From Enterococcus caccae ATCC BAA-1240 (GTDB lineage: Bacteria; Bacillota; Bacilli; Lactobacillales; Enterococcaceae), in the NCBI RefSeq assembly GCF_000407145.1, contig NZ_KE136472.1, forward strand, positions 372,001-436,000: 64,000 bases of DNA, in the 5' to 3' direction. Positions 26,473 to 35,388 of this stretch are shown here, one piece after another (within the stretch, counting starts at the first letter, position 1; each line of letters begins with the position of its first letter). A program made the translations under genes and the position numbers. The notes below the pieces were generated by a model. It was given only the letters and a program-made list of their open reading frames with translations, was not told the origin of the DNA and searched no databases.

Positions 26473-27655
26473 TGATATTCACCTCTGTTTCTGCTAATGC
26501 TTCAAGAACACTACCTCGAATCACAACTCCAAGCAATTTATTGTTGTCCGTTACGGCGACAGGAGTAGGTGAGTCATAGATGATTGGGAAAATATCATTG
26601 ACAAGCATATCTTTGTCGATAGAAGTAATATCTGTATCCACGTAATCAGTTAACGGTTTACCAGCTTTACGTGCTTCTAAAGCTCGCTCAGCTCGAACTA
26701 CACCTTTTAATTGACGTTTTTTATCAACTGCTAACAGCATACTGACTTCTTCTTGGCGCATACGAGTTAATGCAACCGTTGGGCCATCGATTTCGATATT
26801 TGTTGTTAGTGCTGGAACCATGATATTTTGAGCAGTTAAAACCTTTGAACGATCTACATCTTCAACGAAGGTACGAACATAATCATTGGCTGGATTTGTT
26901 AAAATTTCTTCACCAGTACCGATTTGCATGATTTGACCATCTTTCATTAAAGCGATGCGATCACCAATACGTAAAGCTTCATTTAAATCATGAGTGATAA
27001 AGATGATCGTCTTTTTCACGTTTTCTTGTAAATCGACTAACTCATCTTGCATTTCCCGACGAATTAATGGATCTAGAGCAGAAAAGGCTTCATCCATCAA
27101 TAAAATCTCAGGATCATTTGCTAAGGCTCTGGCTAACCCAACACGTTGTTGCATCCCACCAGATAACTGATTAGGAAACTGATCTTTAAATGCTAGTAAG
27201 CTTGAATTTTCTAAAGCTTGTTCTGCTTTTGCAGTACGTTCTTCTTTAGGAACGCCACGAACTTCTAATCCATATTCTGTGTTTTCTAAGATTGTGCGAT
27301 GAGGGAAGAGACCAAAATTTTGGAAGACCATGCTCATCTTATTCCGACGAACTTCTCTAAGGCCTTCTTTATCCAATTTTGAGATGTCTTGGTCATCAAT
27401 AAAAATATTACCAGAAGTAGGTTCGATCAAACGATTCAACAGACGAATCAATGTTGATTTACCACTACCAGAAAGACCCATGATCACGAATATTTCTCCT
27501 TCTTCAACTTCGAAATTAACATCATAAACACCGACTGTAGCACCAGTCTTTTTTAAGATTTCTGTTTTATCTTTGTTTTCCTTGATCATATCCAGTGCTT
27601 GTTTTGATTTTTTACCGAATATTTTTGTTAAATGCGAAACTTTTACTTTGGGCAA
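26465..27655 (-). CDS. opuAA: Glycine betaine ABC transporter ATPase with CBS domains
   Basis: 396 residues. Walker A is GLSGSGKST, the signature [15 protein letters not shown], Walker [13 protein letters not shown], and the H-loop [11 protein letters not shown]. Two CBS domains fill about 275-390 (start near [12 protein letters not shown]). In OpuA the CBS pair senses ionic strength, and in some species binds c-di-AMP. The ATG follows AGGAGG by seven bases. First gene of the opuAA-opuABC operon, with a predicted leader of about 350 bases beginning in the BusR operator region. Confidence 0.93.
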   Translation of the reverse strand: MPKVKVSHLTKIFGKKSKQALDMIKENKDKTEILKKTGATVGVYDVNFEVEEGEIFVIMGLSGSGKSTLIRLLNRLIEPTSGNIFIDDQDISKLDKEGLREVRRNKMSMVFQNFGLFPHRTILENTEYGLEVRGVPKEERTAKAEQALENSSLLAFKDQFPNQLSGGMQQRVGLARALANDPEILLMDEAFSALDPLIRREMQDELVDLQENVKKTIIFITHDLNEALRIGDRIALMKDGQIMQIGTGEEILTNPANDYVRTFVEDVDRSKVLTAQNIMVPALTTNIEIDGPTVALTRMRQEEVSMLLAVDKKRQLKGVVRAERALEARKAGKPLTDYVDTDITSIDKDMLVNDIFPIIYDSPTPVAVTDNNKLLGVVIRGSVLEALAETEVNINE

Positions 27656-27681
27656 AACAAAATTCCTCCTTATTTTAAAAG

Positions 27682-27699
27682 CTGAACGAGCTCGTTCAG
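27682..27699. repeat. 18-bp perfect palindrome in the opuA leader
   Basis: CTGAACGAGCTCGTTCAG, just upstream of the opuAA ribosome site on the minus strand. It can form a hairpin in the leader RNA and might affect translation. Confidence 0.6.
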
Positions 27700-27702
27700 T
27701 CT

Positions 27703-27935
27703 CGACAGGAAAATAGGAAAATCAGAGGGTGGCGCTTTTCGCCACAATCGGATTTTATCTTTTTCCCGAGAGAGTAGCTCGTGAAGCTAGATAACACTAA
27801 AAGTATAGTAGGCTCGTCCGCTCGTCCAACTCCGATCGAAAAATAGAAAAATCAGAGAGTAGCGCTTTTCTCCCCAATCGGATTTTATCTTTTTCTGAGG
27901 AGTTAGCTTACAAAGATAGCCAATGTAAACTATAC
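27703..27935 (-). repeat. Two direct copies of a ~105-bp leader repeat
   Basis: Copy A 27703-27809 and copy B 27833-27935 share AATCAGAG.GT.GCGCTTTTC, CAATCGGATTTTATCTTTTT and a GAG.TAGCT segment, then an ACTAAAAGTATAG-like end. Both lie in the predicted 5' leader of opuAA. Copy A keeps a GTGGCG/CGCCAC stem; copy B has lost it. Confidence 0.7.
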
Positions 27936-27998
27936 TTTTTTTACTTTTTTTATTTTTTACAAAATAATGTAAAGAAAATCATTTTCTTTTCTGTAAAA

Positions 27999-28041
27999 AA
28001 AGTGACCATTCTAGATTAACATCGTGTAGTCACTTTGTCAA
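27999..28041 (-). promoter_or_regulatory. opuA promoter inside a bipartite BusR-type operator
   Basis: On the plus strand AAAGTGAC (27999-28006) and GTCACTTT (28029-28036) form an inverted pair separated by exactly 22 bp. On the minus strand TTGACA (28041-28036), a 17-base spacer and TAATCT (28018-28013) form a good promoter lying within this pair. BusR of Streptococcus agalactiae is known to recognise AGTGAC-type half-sites 22 bp apart when bound to c-di-AMP. The predicted start point is near 28006, giving a leader of about 350 bases. Confidence 0.8.
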
Positions 28042-28178
28042 ATTAGTGATATATATATAGAAAAAAATCAAGGTGATAACCTTTTTAAGTCGTTATACTT
28101 ATTGAAGTTTTTCTTTACTTCACGATGTGTTTTACATGTCAATCTATTGGGGATAGTGAAGTATATGGCAATGTTGAT

Positions 28179-28209
28179 TGATAATAGTTATCACTGATAG
28201 TTATTATCA
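28179..28209 (+). promoter_or_regulatory. Pair of LysR-type boxes upstream of the prpF-like gene
   Basis: TGATAATAGTTATCA (28179-28193) and TGATAGTTATTATCA (28195-28209) are adjacent T-N11-A palindromes, and together form a larger inverted repeat. Likely operator for the LysR regulator at 30795 (or the GntR regulator at 34497). Confidence 0.5.
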
Positions 28210-28271
28210 AAAATATTGATTGTACTTTGGCTTTTTTCAAACATATAATAAGCCACATAGGAGGGATAGAA

Positions 28272-29411
28272 TTGAAAAAAATAGAGTGTAGTATTTATCG
28301 AGGAGGTACGAGTAAAGGTGTATTCCTATTAAAGAAGGATTTGGATAGACTCGGCTATAATCAAGATGAGGTATTGCTAAGAATAATGGGGAGTCCAGAC
28401 GTAAGACAGATTGATGGGTTAGGAGGAGCAGTTTCAACTACAAGTAAAGTTGCCATTATTTCAAATGAAGAAAATGAAGATTGGGATGTGAATTATACAT
28501 TTGCACAAGTAGCTATTGACAAGCCTATTGTCTCTTATGCTGGAAACTGTGGAAATATTTCATCTGCAGTTGGTATTTTCTCAATTGAAAGCGGTTTAGT
28601 AGATGCGGTTGACCCTATAACTACAGTTAAAGTTTATAACAAGAACACAAATAAAATAATCTATGAACATATTCCTACTCCTGACGGTCAATTAATTTAT
28701 GAAGGAGATTTTAAAATTTCTGGAGTACCAGGAAGCGGACTTAAAATTATATTAGAGTTTATGGAGCCCGCTGGTTCAATAACAGGGAAATTATTGCCGA
28801 CAGGAAATGTAGTAGACACACTAACAGTAGAAGATTTTGGTGAGATAGATGTATCAATTGTTGATGCTGCAAATCCTTTAGTATTTATAGAAGCGCATAA
28901 AGTTGGTCTGACTGGGAGTGAGCATGCTTCTGAAATCGACAATAGTGAAGAACGCTTAAGATTGTTAGAGAAAATCAGAGGTGCAGCAGCAGAAAAACTA
29001 GGATTTATCAAAACAGCGGATCAAAGTTCACAAAGATCACCAGGCGTTCCTAAGCTTACGTTAGTAAGTAGAGCTGAAAATTATACAACAATCGGTGGAG
29101 AAAGTATCAGGTCAGATAGCTATGATTTAGCTGTTCGAATGATGAGTATGCAAAAAGCACATAAAACGATTGCCTTAACTGGTGCACTTTGTACAGCAGC
29201 AGCTTGTGTGATACCTGGTACGATTCCCTATTTACTGCTAAAAAAAAATAATCTGTCAAGCAACCAAACAAAATTGGTTTTTGGTCATAGTGACGGTTTG
29301 ATTGAAACAACAATCAATTATGAATTAAATAAGGAAGAGGAAGTAACTATCCGCTCTATTTCTTCCTATAGAACAGCGAGAAAAATTTTGACTGGTACAG
29401 TATTTTTTTAA
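28272..29411 (+). CDS. PrpF-family isomerase (aconitate/methylaconitate type)
   Basis: 379 residues from a TTG seven bases after AGGAGGG; the longer frame to 28227 lacks a ribosome site. It starts ECSIYRGGTSKGVF and has GSPDVRQIDGLGGAVSTTSKVA (key residues GLGG..TSK), YAGNCGNISSAVG with the conserved Cys, and a second-half PRSPGVPK-like loop (QRSPGVPKLTLV). PrpF proteins move a double bond in 2-methylaconitate, and relatives act on aconitate or oxalomesaconate. Followed at 24 bases by a CitMHS transporter; an aconitase lies nearby. The likely reaction is trans- to cis-aconitate isomerization, by context only. Confidence 0.85.
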   Translation: MKKIECSIYRGGTSKGVFLLKKDLDRLGYNQDEVLLRIMGSPDVRQIDGLGGAVSTTSKVAIISNEENEDWDVNYTFAQVAIDKPIVSYAGNCGNISSAVGIFSIESGLVDAVDPITTVKVYNKNTNKIIYEHIPTPDGQLIYEGDFKISGVPGSGLKIILEFMEPAGSITGKLLPTGNVVDTLTVEDFGEIDVSIVDAANPLVFIEAHKVGLTGSEHASEIDNSEERLRLLEKIRGAAAEKLGFIKTADQSSQRSPGVPKLTLVSRAENYTTIGGESIRSDSYDLAVRMMSMQKAHKTIALTGALCTAAACVIPGTIPYLLLKKNNLSSNQTKLVFGHSDGLIETTINYELNKEEEVTIRSISSYRTARKILTGTVFF

Positions 29412-29435
29412 ATTAAAAAAGGAGATGAAAAAAGT

Positions 29436-30803
29436 ATGTTGGCTTTATTGGGATATTTGATGATCATTGTATTTATGGCACTGTTACTTACAAAAAAAAT
29501 CTCCCCTTTTGCAGGGCTGATTCTTATACCTCTTGCTTTTGGTTTAATTGCAGCTAGTTATACAGGACAATCATTTTTAAACGTTTTTGATTGGATCTAT
29601 GAAGGTTTATATTATCAAGTTGTTGGTAATAAAGTAAAATCTGGTGTAGCACCTACTATTACATTATTATTATTTGCTATTCTGTATTTCTCTATTATGT
29701 TGGATGTTGGCCTTTTTGATCCATTAAGCAAGGTTTTGATCAAATGGGCAAAAGGAGATCCTCTTCGTCTTTGCATTGCTACAGCTGCCATATCAACGAT
29801 TGTTTCTTTAGATGGTGATGGTACGACAACAGTATTGATCGTAACAGCAGCTGTTTTATCGTTATTCAAAAAAATGAAAATGCGACAGCTATATTTAGCA
29901 GTACTGATTGCGATTCCCAATTCAATTATGAACTTGGTGCCATGGAGTGGACCGATGGCAAGAGCTATGCCAGTATTGAATATAGGACCAAAAGAATTTT
30001 TCTTACCCTTGATTCCTGGAATGATTGGTGCAACACTGCTTACAGCGTATATGGCTTATAGCTATGGGAAAAAAGAGCGCGCACGCTTAGGTTATTCTGC
30101 TGAAAAGAGTATTGTTACTGAAGAAGATTTAAAGGCAATCATGAAATCATTAAATGATGATCCAGATAATTTAAAACGACCGACATTATTATTATTCAAT
30201 TTTATTTTGACAATCGTTATCATGGCGTTGTTGGTATTGGATACAGTTAATGGAGGCATCTTATTCTTAGTTGGAACAAGTATTGCACTGATTGTTAACT
30301 ATAAAAATCCAATTATTCAAGCGCAACGATTAACTGCAAATGGTTCAGAAGCGCTAGGACCGGTCAGCTTAGTTTTTGGTGCAGGCGTTATTATGGGTGT
30401 ATTAAATGGTAGTGGAATGAGTGAAGGCATTGCAGAGCATATTGTTTCTTTATTACCTGAAAGTATGGGAGGCTATATTCCGTTGTTGCTAGCTCTAATT
30501 TCACTACCAGGTCTATTCTTTTTACCGAATGATGCATTTTACTTCGGCATTTTACCTGTCATTGCTCCAATTGCATATAGTTTTGGTGCTACACCTGTAA
30601 ATATTGGGGTTGCTTCACTGCTAGGTCAAGCTGTGCGGTTTGCCAGTCCTCTAGTTGCGTTTCTTTACGTCTTAGTTGATCGAACTGAAGTCAGTTTTGG
30701 AGACTATCAAAAAGAATACTTAAAATGGGGAATACCTAGCTATTTCATTCAACTATTAATTGCAATTGTAAGCGGAATCATTCCGCTGCCATTTTTAAAT
30801 TAA
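29436..30803 (+). CDS. CitMHS-family tricarboxylate transporter
   Basis: 455 residues, about 11-12 membrane helices. The motif SLDGDGTTTVLIVTAAV and the later PNDAFYFGILPV are typical of the CitMHS citrate-metal symporters. It is in one operon with the PrpF-like gene (AGGAG before the ATG). The substrate is probably a tricarboxylate such as citrate or aconitate, moved as a metal complex; export is also possible. Its last nine bases overlap the convergent LysR gene. Confidence 0.88.
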   Translation: MLALLGYLMIIVFMALLLTKKISPFAGLILIPLAFGLIAASYTGQSFLNVFDWIYEGLYYQVVGNKVKSGVAPTITLLLFAILYFSIMLDVGLFDPLSKVLIKWAKGDPLRLCIATAAISTIVSLDGDGTTTVLIVTAAVLSLFKKMKMRQLYLAVLIAIPNSIMNLVPWSGPMARAMPVLNIGPKEFFLPLIPGMIGATLLTAYMAYSYGKKERARLGYSAEKSIVTEEDLKAIMKSLNDDPDNLKRPTLLLFNFILTIVIMALLVLDTVNGGILFLVGTSIALIVNYKNPIIQAQRLTANGSEALGPVSLVFGAGVIMGVLNGSGMSEGIAEHIVSLLPESMGGYIPLLLALISLPGLFFLPNDAFYFGILPVIAPIAYSFGATPVNIGVASLLGQAVRFASPLVAFLYVLVDRTEVSFGDYQKEYLKWGIPSYFIQLLIAIVSGIIPLPFLN

Positions 30804-31712
30804 TGATTTACAAAGATTGATAAATTCGCGAGTATATGGTGGAAGTATTCGGTTTTTACGGTATCCAATCAATACTTCTGTGGAAAATAAATGTTCGTCA
30901 GGTTGACTGATTGAAAAGAAAAAAGGACGTTCCTTCAGGTTCAAGTGTTCTACATGATTTTCATAAACAAAGGATACACCATAACCAGCAACAGTTAGAT
31001 TGAGAGCTGTTTCAATATTTTTTGTATAGAATACATTTTTAGGCTTGATTTGATAATAACGAAAAATTTTTTCTGCCATTTGACCAGTTCTTTGATTTGG
31101 AAAGTGTAAAATAAATCGTTGATCTTTAAAGTAACGTAAATCAAAATATGGATATTTGTGTTGTGGTTTTTGTGATAGTAGATCCTCTTTAAGGAATGAT
31201 CTTGGTACGGCTAATAATATTTTTTCTTTACGAACAATTTCATAATCCATATTTAAAAAACGATCTGGCTTATTCATGATAATGATATCTGCCTGTCCAT
31301 CTTGGATTTTTTTCTCAAGAACAACAGAAGCATCTTCACATAGTTCTATTTTAACATTGGGATAAAGTGTATCGAATTTAGGCAAAATTTCTGGTAATAA
31401 ATATGAACTTCGTAATAAGGGAATTGCCAATCGTATTTTACCATAGCGTTGTTCCAACATAGTTTCTAGTTTACTTTGAAAATTATCTTTTATTTCAAGA
31501 ATGTTTAATCCTGCTGCAAGGTATTCTTCGCCTAAAACAGTTAAAGAAAATTTTTTACCGATCACTTGAAATACTTGAAAGCCTAGACGTTCTTCCATAT
31601 TTTTGAGGTACATGCTTAAGGAAGGTTGAGTAATAAATAATGATTCTGCAGCTTTAGTCAAATTTTCAAATTCTAGAATAGCACAAATATACTCAAAATC
31701 TTTTATTTCCAT
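30795..31712 (-). CDS. LysR-family regulator of the tricarboxylate cluster
   Basis: 305 residues from an ATG behind AAGGGAG; six extra codons upstream lack a ribosome site. The N-terminal helix-turn-helix reads NLTKAAESLFITQPSLSMYL, and the rest is the LysR ligand-binding fold. It is divergent from the aconitase gene and convergent with the transporter gene, so it sits between the two operons. It probably activates one or both when a tricarboxylate is present. Two T-N11-A boxes upstream of the PrpF-like gene are candidate targets. Confidence 0.88.
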   Translation of the reverse strand: MEIKDFEYICAILEFENLTKAAESLFITQPSLSMYLKNMEERLGFQVFQVIGKKFSLTVLGEEYLAAGLNILEIKDNFQSKLETMLEQRYGKIRLAIPLLRSSYLLPEILPKFDTLYPNVKIELCEDASVVLEKKIQDGQADIIIMNKPDRFLNMDYEIVRKEKILLAVPRSFLKEDLLSQKPQHKYPYFDLRYFKDQRFILHFPNQRTGQMAEKIFRYYQIKPKNVFYTKNIETALNLTVAGYGVSFVYENHVEHLNLKERPFFFSISQPDEHLFSTEVLIGYRKNRILPPYTREFINLCKSLI

Positions 31713-31796
31713 AAGATTACTCCCTTTCAATAAAGCTCTTTAGTATTAATCATAAAGTATTTTCACTTTAAAACAACAATTTTTGGAGGTTAAACT

Positions 31797-34484
31797 ATGA
31801 AAAGAACAATAATAATTCAAAATAAAGAATATAACTATTTTAGTCTGAAGGCATTAGGTGAAAAAAACAACGCAGACATTTCTCGTCTGCCTTACTCTAT
31901 CAGAGTGTTACTTGAGAACGTTTTACGTCAAGAAACAGAAGAAAGTGATGAAGTCGTTCAACAACTGGTAAACTGGAATTTGCCAAATACTAAAAAAATA
32001 GAAATTCCTTTTAAGCCAGGACGTGTCATTTTACAAGATTTGACAGGTGGGGCAGCTATTGTAGACTTAGCATCATTGCGTAAAGCGGTTAAAGATTTTG
32101 GTTTTGACCCGAATAGTATAAATCCTGAGATTCCAGTAGACTTAGTTATTGACCATTCTGTTCAAGTTGACTATGCTGGATCAAAAATAGCTTTTCAGAA
32201 AAATGAAGAATTAGAATTTAAGAGAAATATGGAACGATACAGTTTTTTTAAATGGGCAGAACAATCATTTGACTCGTTTAGAGTCGTACCTCCTGCAACT
32301 GGTATTGTCCATCAAGTGAATTTAGAATATCTTGCTGACGTTGTAACACAAAAAGAGTCAAAAAACGGAGAGAAATATTTATTTCCAGATACGTTGGTTG
32401 GTACAGATTCGCATACGACAATGATCAATGCTCTTGGGGTTTTAGGCTGGGGTGTAGGTGGAATAGAAGCAGAAGCAGGAATGTTAGGACAGCCTTGTTA
32501 TTTGTCTACTCCAGAGGTTGTAGGTATTCGATTAAAAGGAAAATTTAGAAGAGGTGCTACAGCGACTGACTTGGCCCTAACCTTGACACATTTATTAAGA
32601 GAAAAAAATGTAGTAGGGAAATTTGTTGAATATTTTGGGGAAGGTTTAGAGAATTTAACAATATCTGATCGTTCTGTCGTAGCGAATATGGCGCCTGAAT
32701 ACGGTGCTACTTGCGGCTTTTTCCCTATTGATCAAGAAACGCTTAATTATTTAGAATTTAGTGGTAGAAGTGAGAAGCAACGTATGATTATTGAAGCATA
32801 TGTGAAAGAAAACCAATTATACTATGATCCTAATAAAGAAGCGGATTATAGCGATGTCATCGAGTTGAATTTAGATGAGATTGAGCCGAGTTTGGCAGGA
32901 CCGAAACGTCCACAGGATTTAGTTCCTTTGTCTAAAGTTAAGCAAGGATTTATTGACTCTCTAACGTTACCGAACGGAAATAGTGGTTATGGTCTACAAC
33001 CAGAAGAAGAACGAAAACAGGCGATTATTCATTATGAAGATGGAACACAAGAGGTTATTGAAACAGGAGCTGTTGTAATTGCTGCAATCACGAGCTGTAC
33101 GAATACAAGTAATCCTTTTATTATGTTGAGCGCAGGACTTCTCGCAAAAAAAGCGGTAGAAAAAGGGTTATCAGTCAAGAGGTATGTTAAAACATCATTA
33201 TCGCCAGGCTCAAAAGTAGCGACTCGTTATTTTGAAAATGCGGATTTACTCTATTATTTAGAAAAATTAGGGTTTGATATTACTGGGTACGGATGTATGA
33301 CATGTGTGGGAAATTCTGGTCCGTTAAATGATGGAGTCAGTAAAGTTATTCAAGATGAAAATTTGTTGGTATCAGCGGTATTGAGCGGGAATCGTAATTT
33401 TGAGGGACGTGTCCATGCAGATGTAAAAGCAGGCTATTTGGCTGCACCGCACCTTGTCATTGCCTATGCAATAGCAGGAAATATCAAAATTGATTTGACT
33501 ACTGAACCATTGGGTTACGATGAAAATAATTCACCTATCTATTTAGGAGATATCATGCCTAGTAATGAGGAAGTAGAACAATTGATGAACAAATATGTAA
33601 AAACAGATTTATACAAAGAAGAGTATGAATCCGTATTTAACTCAAATCAGCACTGGAATGAGATTGAAACGAAATACTCAACTACTTATAAATGGGATGA
33701 TAATTCCACTTATATTGCCAATCCACCGTATTTTGAACAATTACAATTACACATTAAACCAATCCAACCATTAAAAGAGCAACGCGTATTGGCGAAATTG
33801 GGTGATTCTATCACAACCGATCATCTATCACCTGTTGGGGCAATTCCTTTAAATTCACCTGCCGGAAAGTACCTGACCGAACATGGTGTACGACCACAAG
33901 CCTTCAACTCGTATGGAAGTCGTCGTGGTAATCATGAAGTAATGGTGAGAGGAACGCTGAGCAATATTCGCTTGCGAAACGAATTGGCAGATGGTAAAGA
34001 AGGAGGGTATACAACATATTTTCCTACCGATAAGATTCTTTCTATATTTGATGCTAGCCAAAAGTATATTGAAGATAATGTAGGGCTGGTTATTCTAGCA
34101 GGTGAAGACTACGGCATGGGGTCTTCGAGAGATTGGGCCGCTAAGGGAGTTCGGCTATTAGGCGTAAATACAGTCATAGCGAAAAGTTTTGAGCGGATTC
34201 ATCGATCTAATTTACTAATGATGGGTGTTTTACCGTTACAATTTTTGGATGGAGAAGATGCAAATAGTCTAGGATTGACAGGGAACGAAATTTTCGATTT
34301 TGAAATTGATAATACGGTACAACCTAATGAAATAATCAATGTTCTTGCTACAAGTCAGGATGGGGCAAAAATTACATTTAAAGTGTGTGCGCGATTTGAG
34401 TCACAAACAGAGATAGATTACTATAGAAATCGAGGAATTCTTCAAATGGTTTTGAGAAATAAACTACGTCTAAAAGAGAATTGA
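31797..34484 (+). CDS. acnA: Aconitate hydratase
   Basis: 895 residues, the normal length for AcnA. The three [4Fe-4S] ligands are Cys434 (TSCTNTSNP), Cys500 and Cys503 (YGCMTCVGNSGPL). VGTDSHTTMINALGVLGWG and GSSRDWAAKG are present. It interconverts citrate, cis-aconitate and isocitrate in the cytosol. GGAGG precedes the ATG. No citrate synthase or isocitrate dehydrogenase is in the window. The neighbours are an aconitate-type isomerase, a tricarboxylate transporter and two regulators, which points to a dedicated aconitate route rather than a TCA cycle. AcnD-type use of 2-methylcitrate is an alternative. Confidence 0.93.
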   Translation: MKRTIIIQNKEYNYFSLKALGEKNNADISRLPYSIRVLLENVLRQETEESDEVVQQLVNWNLPNTKKIEIPFKPGRVILQDLTGGAAIVDLASLRKAVKDFGFDPNSINPEIPVDLVIDHSVQVDYAGSKIAFQKNEELEFKRNMERYSFFKWAEQSFDSFRVVPPATGIVHQVNLEYLADVVTQKESKNGEKYLFPDTLVGTDSHTTMINALGVLGWGVGGIEAEAGMLGQPCYLSTPEVVGIRLKGKFRRGATATDLALTLTHLLREKNVVGKFVEYFGEGLENLTISDRSVVANMAPEYGATCGFFPIDQETLNYLEFSGRSEKQRMIIEAYVKENQLYYDPNKEADYSDVIELNLDEIEPSLAGPKRPQDLVPLSKVKQGFIDSLTLPNGNSGYGLQPEEERKQAIIHYEDGTQEVIETGAVVIAAITSCTNTSNPFIMLSAGLLAKKAVEKGLSVKRYVKTSLSPGSKVATRYFENADLLYYLEKLGFDITGYGCMTCVGNSGPLNDGVSKVIQDENLLVSAVLSGNRNFEGRVHADVKAGYLAAPHLVIAYAIAGNIKIDLTTEPLGYDENNSPIYLGDIMPSNEEVEQLMNKYVKTDLYKEEYESVFNSNQHWNEIETKYSTTYKWDDNSTYIANPPYFEQLQLHIKPIQPLKEQRVLAKLGDSITTDHLSPVGAIPLNSPAGKYLTEHGVRPQAFNSYGSRRGNHEVMVRGTLSNIRLRNELADGKEGGYTTYFPTDKILSIFDASQKYIEDNVGLVILAGEDYGMGSSRDWAAKGVRLLGVNTVIAKSFERIHRSNLLMMGVLPLQFLDGEDANSLGLTGNEIFDFEIDNTVQPNEIINVLATSQDGAKITFKVCARFESQTEIDYYRNRGILQMVLRNKLRLKEN

Positions 34485-34496
34485 TAGAGGTGAAAT

Positions 34497-35186
34497 ATGA
34501 AAAATAAAACTGATATCGCTGAAGTTATTGAACCAAATTTAAATTTTAGTAGTACGAAATCACTGAAAACAACTGTTTATATGGCGCTAAGAAAGACAAT
34601 TCTAAGTGGGGAAATCCCTGTAGGAACGCGGATTAATGAGTCAATGATTTCTGCACGATTTAATATTAGCAGAACGCCGCTTCGTGGTGCCTTACAAAGC
34701 CTTAGAGATGAAAATTTATTAGAGTATGTTCCAGATAGTGGGATGATTGTAAAAGGAATCACGATTCGAGATGCTTATGAAATCTTTACGATCAGAAAGT
34801 CTTTGGATCGTTTAGCCACTATAACTGCAATGTACAAAATGAGCGAAGCAGATTTTAAAGAATTAGATTTAATAGTATATTTGATGCAGCAACAGGATAA
34901 AGTTGGTGGCAATTTGACCTCTCTTTTTACTGAATTTAATGAGTTCATTTATGAAAAAAGTCACTTACTTCGCCTTAGAGATACAATAGCGAACATTCAA
35001 AACTATTTAAGCTATTTCAGAGAACTTTCTGTGCATTCAAAAGACAGAAGTAAAGGAGCAATTGAGGATCATGCAAAAATTTATTATTACATGAAAAGGA
35101 AAGATGAAAAACAAGTGGGCATTCTTTTAGATACACATTTAGATAATGCTCTAAACAGTATTTTAAATGAAATGGATAAAAAATGA
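34497..35186 (+). CDS. GntR-family (FCD) regulator
   Basis: 229 residues, twelve bases after acnA and surely co-transcribed. An N-terminal winged helix (ILSGEIPVGTRINE, FNISRTPLRGALQSL) is followed by an all-helical FCD ligand-binding domain. FCD regulators commonly bind organic acids, often with a metal. It probably adjusts expression of the tricarboxylate genes. A terminator lies downstream at 35321. Confidence 0.88.
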   Translation: MKNKTDIAEVIEPNLNFSSTKSLKTTVYMALRKTILSGEIPVGTRINESMISARFNISRTPLRGALQSLRDENLLEYVPDSGMIVKGITIRDAYEIFTIRKSLDRLATITAMYKMSEADFKELDLIVYLMQQQDKVGGNLTSLFTEFNEFIYEKSHLLRLRDTIANIQNYLSYFRELSVHSKDRSKGAIEDHAKIYYYMKRKDEKQVGILLDTHLDNALNSILNEMDKK

Positions 35187-35320
35187 ACATATTTAACCAT
35201 TAAACTATTTTTCTAATTTAGGATTAAAGCCTGTAAAAAGAAGGATCATTTGCTTTATGTCTTGGTAAACAATGCATTTTAAACCATGATTAGTAAAAAG
35301 ATCAAAATAGTCTATCAATA

Positions 35321-35363
35321 AACCAACCTCCAAAAGGTAAGCTCGAAAATTAGGAGGTTGGTT
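35321..35363. terminator. Terminator between the acnA operon and busR
   Basis: AACCAACCTCC (35321-35331) pairs with GGAGGTTGGTT (35353-35363); T-rich on the plus side. The 35187-35320 stretch holds no gene I can support. Confidence 0.75.
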
Positions 35364-35388
35364 TTGAGTTGTTTGTTTTTTTAGTTTA

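Noticed and set aside
31797-34484. Part of a TCA cycle (citZ-acnA-icd) operon
   Set aside because: Neither citrate synthase nor isocitrate dehydrogenase genes are next to the aconitase; the neighbours are an isomerase, transporter and regulators.
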